Shown here in pieces: positions 60,443-64,000 of a DNA stretch of 64,000 nt. The notes beneath the pieces were generated by a model. The model saw nothing but the letters and a program-made list of their open reading frames with translations, was not told the origin of the DNA and did not search any database. The position numbers and the translations under genes are program-made. Numbering within the stretch: position 1 is the stretch's first letter; each line of letters starts with the position of its first letter. Origin of the DNA: Tenacibaculum mesophilum (GTDB taxonomy: Bacteria > Bacteroidota > Bacteroidia > Flavobacteriales > Flavobacteriaceae); contig NZ_CP032544.1 of the NCBI RefSeq assembly GCF_003867075.1, positions 610,001 through 674,000 on the forward strand. The letters are read 5' to 3'.

Positions 60443-62269
60443 TTATCCTAAAGACTGCATTTCTACAAGTTTTTTATATGTTCCGCTTTTAGATATTAAT
60501 TCTTCATGAGTTCCCTGTTCTACAATTTTACCTTTTTTCATTACTACAATCATATCTGCTTTTTGAATGGTAGATAAACGGTGTGCAATTACAACTGAAG
60601 TTCTATTTTGCATCATTTTTTCTAAAGCATCCTGTACTAATTTTTCTGATTCTGTATCTAAAGCCGATGTTGCTTCATCTAAAATCATGATCGGAGGATT
60701 TTTAAGTACAGCACGCGCAATACTTAAACGTTGCTTTTGCCCTCCAGACAATTTATTTCCACTATCTCCAATATTGGTATCATAACCATTTGGTAAATCT
60801 TTAATAAACTCGTGTGCATTGGCTATTTTAGCAGCTTCAATAATTTCTTCGTTGCTTTTACCTTCAACTCCTAAAGTAATGTTGTTTTTTACAGTATCGT
60901 TAAATAAAATAGAGTCTTGTGTAACTAAGCCCTCTAGTTGTCTTAATGACTGTTTTTTAAGGTTTCTTATATCTATTCCATCAAGTAGAATGGTACCTTT
61001 ATTTACATCATAAAAACGAGTTAATAAATTAGCAATGGTTGATTTACCACTTCCTGATTGCCCTACTAAAGCAATCATTTTTCCTTTAGGAATAGTTAAG
61101 GAGAAATCTTTTAAAACATATTCATTTTCGTATTTAAAAGAAACGTTTTCTATAACAATTTTAGTATCAAAAGTCTTCTTATCAACAGCATTGTGAATAT
61201 CTTTTAAAGGATTGCTAGTTTCTAAAACTTCTAAGATACGTTCAGCAGCAGCGTTTCCTTTTTTAACTCCGTAGCTAGCTTTAGAAATAGCTTTAGCAGG
61301 TGTTAAAATATTATAAGCTAATCCCATATAAGCAATGAAGTCTTCTCCTTGTAACGTGCCTTCTTCTAAAACTAATATACCTCCATACCAAAGTAATACA
61401 GCAATAACACCAATTCCCAAAAACTCACTAGCTGGACTTGCTAAATTTGTTCTATTAAGTAGAGTATTAGAAAAATGGTAAAAACGATTGGTTGATTTTT
61501 CAAATTTCTGTTGAAATTCTTTTTCAGCAGTGAAGCCTTTAATTACTTTTAGTCCTCCTAAAGTTTCTTCTAAAAGCGATAAGAAATATCCCTGTTCTTT
61601 TTGTACACTATCTGATTTTCGCTTTAAGCTTTTACCAATTAGAGAAATAACATATCCGGAAATAGGAATAAAAACAAACACAAAAAGAGTAAGTTTAAAG
61701 CTAATAGCTATCATTGCAGTAATGGTGAAAATAATAGTTAAAGGCTCTCTTACCAACATTTCCAAGATAGATAAAAATGAATGCTGGATTTCCAATACAT
61801 CAGTCCCTATTCTAGCCATGGTGTCACCTTTTCTTTTTTCAGAAAAATAGGAGATAGGTAATTCTATAGTCTTTCTATATAAATCATTTCGAATATCTTT
61901 TAAAACACCATTTCTTAAAAAAGTAATGAAATACATAGCTAAGTAGTTAAAAATATTCTTAAAAAAGAACGTAGTTATAACTAAACCTACAACAACCATT
62001 AACGTTTTTGATTTATCGTCACCAGCAATTTCATATACATAATAAGAAACATTAGCCTTAAAATAGTCGATTATTTTTGTAACACTTTCAAAAACTGGTT
62101 TTTCAGTTACTTTAATAGTATTTGGTTTAAAGATAACCTCTAACATAGGCATTAATACCAAGAAAGAAAGTGTAGAAAAAAGAGCATATAAGATATTAAA
62201 TAATACATTTAAATAGCCATACTTTTTATATGGAATAGCATATTTAATAATCTTTTTAAAGTAGTCCAT
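60443..62269 (-). CDS. MsbA-like ABC transporter (ATPase and permease fused)
   Basis: A 608-residue half-transporter with six membrane helices in the first 330 residues and a C-terminal ATPase: GQSGSGKSTIANLL (Walker A), LSGGQKQRLSIARA (signature), MILDEATSALD (Walker B) and AHRLSTIQKAD (H-loop). Related to lipid flippases. Its start codon shares a base with the stop of the upstream mutase gene (62267-62271). Confidence 0.92.
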   Translation of the reverse strand: MDYFKKIIKYAIPYKKYGYLNVLFNILYALFSTLSFLVLMPMLEVIFKPNTIKVTEKPVFESVTKIIDYFKANVSYYVYEIAGDDKSKTLMVVVGLVITTFFFKNIFNYLAMYFITFLRNGVLKDIRNDLYRKTIELPISYFSEKRKGDTMARIGTDVLEIQHSFLSILEMLVREPLTIIFTITAMIAISFKLTLFVFVFIPISGYVISLIGKSLKRKSDSVQKEQGYFLSLLEETLGGLKVIKGFTAEKEFQQKFEKSTNRFYHFSNTLLNRTNLASPASEFLGIGVIAVLLWYGGILVLEEGTLQGEDFIAYMGLAYNILTPAKAISKASYGVKKGNAAAERILEVLETSNPLKDIHNAVDKKTFDTKIVIENVSFKYENEYVLKDFSLTIPKGKMIALVGQSGSGKSTIANLLTRFYDVNKGTILLDGIDIRNLKKQSLRQLEGLVTQDSILFNDTVKNNITLGVEGKSNEEIIEAAKIANAHEFIKDLPNGYDTNIGDSGNKLSGGQKQRLSIARAVLKNPPIMILDEATSALDTESEKLVQDALEKMMQNRTSVVIAHRLSTIQKADMIVVMKKGKIVEQGTHEELISKSGTYKKLVEMQSLG

Positions 62270-63978
62270 TATAGGTTTAATTTTTTTATAATTCGTTGTA
62301 TTTTGGTGTCTAGCTCTTCTTCTACTGCCTTAGCATTGGAAATATCATTTAATTTACTATTAACGCTAAAGTAGAATTTAATCTTTGGTTCAGTACCACT
62401 TGGGCGAGCGGCAATTTTAGTTCCGTCTTGGGTTTGATAGATTAATACATTTGATTTAGGAATATCAATTACAGTTTCTTCACCAGTTAGTAAGTTTTTT
62501 CTTATTGAAGATTGATAATCATACAAATATTCAACTTTAGTACCATCTATTTCAGTTAATGGATTGTTGCGTAAATCAATCATCATTTGTTTGATTTGTT
62601 GCGCACCGTCCATTCCTTTTTTCACTAAAGAAATCAAATGTTCTTTGTATAAATGATGACGTGTGTATAAGTTTAATAATTCTTTATAAAAAGAACTATT
62701 ATTAGCTTTTGCATTAGCTGCAATTTCACAAGCAAGTAGGGCAGAGGTAACTGCATCTTTATCGCGAACAAAGTCACCTACCATATAGCCAAAACTCTCT
62801 TCGCCACCACCAATAAAATTAAGATCTGGGTGATCTTTGATCATTTTAGCAATCCATTTGAAACCTGTTAAACCAACTTTAGTTTCAACTCCATAAGAAT
62901 CGGCGATTTCATTGACCAAATTAGTAGAAACTATCGTAGATCCTACGAATTGCTTTCCGTTTAGTTTTCCTTGTTTTTTCCAATCGTTGATTAAGAAATC
63001 GGTCATCATACTCATGGTTTGATTTCCGTTTAACAAGGTCATGTTTCCATCTATATCTCTTACTGCTATTCCAATTCTATCTGAATCTGGATCAGTTCCT
63101 AAAACAATATCGGCGTCAATTTTATTAGCTAAATCTACGGCCATTTTAAGAGCTGCTGGTTCTTCAGGATTTGGAGATTCAACCGTAGAAAAATCACCAT
63201 CAGGAATGGCTTGTTCTTCAACAATATGAACCTGTGTATATCCCGCACGTTTTAAAACTTCAGGAATTAATTTGATTGAAGTTCCGTGTAATGAAGTAAA
63301 TACAATTTTTAAATCTTCACGTCCTTTTATATCAAAAGTACCATTGGCTAAGGAAGCTTTCCAAAAAGCTTCATCTATTTCACTTCCTATAGAAGTAATT
63401 AATTCTTCTTTCGTATTGAAATTGATTTCAGAAAAAGCTAACGAATTTACTTCATTAATGATTTCTGTATCTTGTGGAGGTACTATTTGTCCGCCATCAT
63501 TCCAATATACTTTATATCCGTTATATTCTGGTGGGTTATGAGAAGCTGTTAAAACAATTCCAGCATCACACCCTAAGTAATTTACAGCGAAAGACAATTC
63601 TGGAGTTGGACGCATATCTTCAAATAAAAATACTTGAATGTTATTTGCTGATAATACATCGGCAACCACCTTTGCTAACCATTCACTATCATGACGGCAA
63701 TCATAACCGATAGCTACTTTTAACGCTTTATTAGGGTATGTTTTATGTAAGTAATTACTTAACCCTTGGGTAGCCTTTCCTAAGGTATATTTATTAATTC
63801 GGTTAGTACCTGCACCTACAACTCCACGCATTCCACCCGTTCCGAATTCTAGGTTTTTATAAAAGCGATCAGCTAAATCCTCAGCACTAGAGCTGATTAA
63901 TTGCTGAATTTCTTGTTGTGTTTCTGAATCAAAAGTGTCAGAAAGCCATTGTTTAGCGTTGTTTAAAATCTCTTTCAT
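62269..63978 (-). CDS. Phosphohexomutase (phosphoglucomutase/phosphomannomutase family)
   Basis: A 569-residue phosphoglucomutase-type enzyme, full length. The phosphoserine loop is TASHNPPEYNGYKVYW, the metal loop DPDSDRIGIA, the sugar-specificity loop GGGEESFGYMVGD and the phosphate site RPSGTEPKIKFYF. It is the first gene of a two-gene operon with the ABC transporter. Confidence 0.93.
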   Translation of the reverse strand: MKEILNNAKQWLSDTFDSETQQEIQQLISSSAEDLADRFYKNLEFGTGGMRGVVGAGTNRINKYTLGKATQGLSNYLHKTYPNKALKVAIGYDCRHDSEWLAKVVADVLSANNIQVFLFEDMRPTPELSFAVNYLGCDAGIVLTASHNPPEYNGYKVYWNDGGQIVPPQDTEIINEVNSLAFSEINFNTKEELITSIGSEIDEAFWKASLANGTFDIKGREDLKIVFTSLHGTSIKLIPEVLKRAGYTQVHIVEEQAIPDGDFSTVESPNPEEPAALKMAVDLANKIDADIVLGTDPDSDRIGIAVRDIDGNMTLLNGNQTMSMMTDFLINDWKKQGKLNGKQFVGSTIVSTNLVNEIADSYGVETKVGLTGFKWIAKMIKDHPDLNFIGGGEESFGYMVGDFVRDKDAVTSALLACEIAANAKANNSSFYKELLNLYTRHHLYKEHLISLVKKGMDGAQQIKQMMIDLRNNPLTEIDGTKVEYLYDYQSSIRKNLLTGEETVIDIPKSNVLIYQTQDGTKIAARPSGTEPKIKFYFSVNSKLNDISNAKAVEEELDTKIQRIIKKLNL

Positions 63979-64000
63979 GTGTAAAATTTAAAAACATACA

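Overview
The window is A+T-rich DNA from a member of the Bacteroidota, most likely a marine Flavobacteriaceae of the Tenacibaculum/Polaribacter kind; the genus is an inference. The signs are many short lipoprotein signal peptides, a DUF5606 gene beside peptide deformylase, TonB-dependent uptake, and TATTTTTG-type -7 promoter boxes a short way before start codons. No rRNA, tRNA, CRISPR array or prophage was seen.

Layout. 1-3694 is a tightly packed minus-strand cluster (ChrA, two PAP2 phosphatases, DoxX, a CxxCH lipoprotein, an AraC regulator), visibly more G+C-rich than the rest. 3695-7869 is an accessory stretch of four small minus-strand genes separated by related, partly palindromic spacers, with an IS110-family element inserted in it; the flank just downstream of the trmH-type methyltransferase gene is repeated at its far side. 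7870-16759 holds the RNA methyltransferase, two amidohydrolase genes, an Asp-box lipoprotein, a patatin and a DUF72 protein. 16922-28504 holds an S41 protease, an ECF sigma operon with two DUF4252 genes, a large IPT/kelch-like lipoprotein, an M1 aminopeptidase, another lipoprotein, an AlkB-type dioxygenase and a small hypothetical gene.

28645-36846 is a vitamin B12 salvage locus. CobU, CobT, CobS, CobC and a BtuF-like lipoprotein form one minus-strand operon. A BtuF-like protein without a signal peptide is divergent from it. A cobalamin riboswitch then precedes a BtuB-like TonB receptor and a beta-propeller lipoprotein that looks like BtuG. Together these capture corrinoids at the surface and rebuild the nucleotide loop.

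36910-47475 holds a DCC protein, a MacAB-like exporter, GcvT, a TlpA-like thioredoxin, a VF530 protein, a lipoprotein and PriA. 47576-50917 is a second accessory stretch, next to an SDR gene whose 3' end is present twice. 52132-63978 is mostly housekeeping: MazG, DUF5606, Def, RuvX, DapD, a Stealth glycosyl-phosphotransferase, a YrdC protein, an LTA-synthase-like sulfatase, CCA transferase, an MsbA-like ABC exporter and a phosphohexomutase.

The most unusual signals are non-coding: short tandem arrays with an exact 23-nt period in three intergenic regions, each unit built on a different small palindrome; a structured leader in the IS110 element that may be its bridge RNA; cassette-like spacers with inverted GTTAGC/GTTAGGC cores; duplicated 3' ends of trmH and the SDR gene at the far side of inserted genes; and a perfect 16-bp inverted repeat whose right arm covers a start codon.
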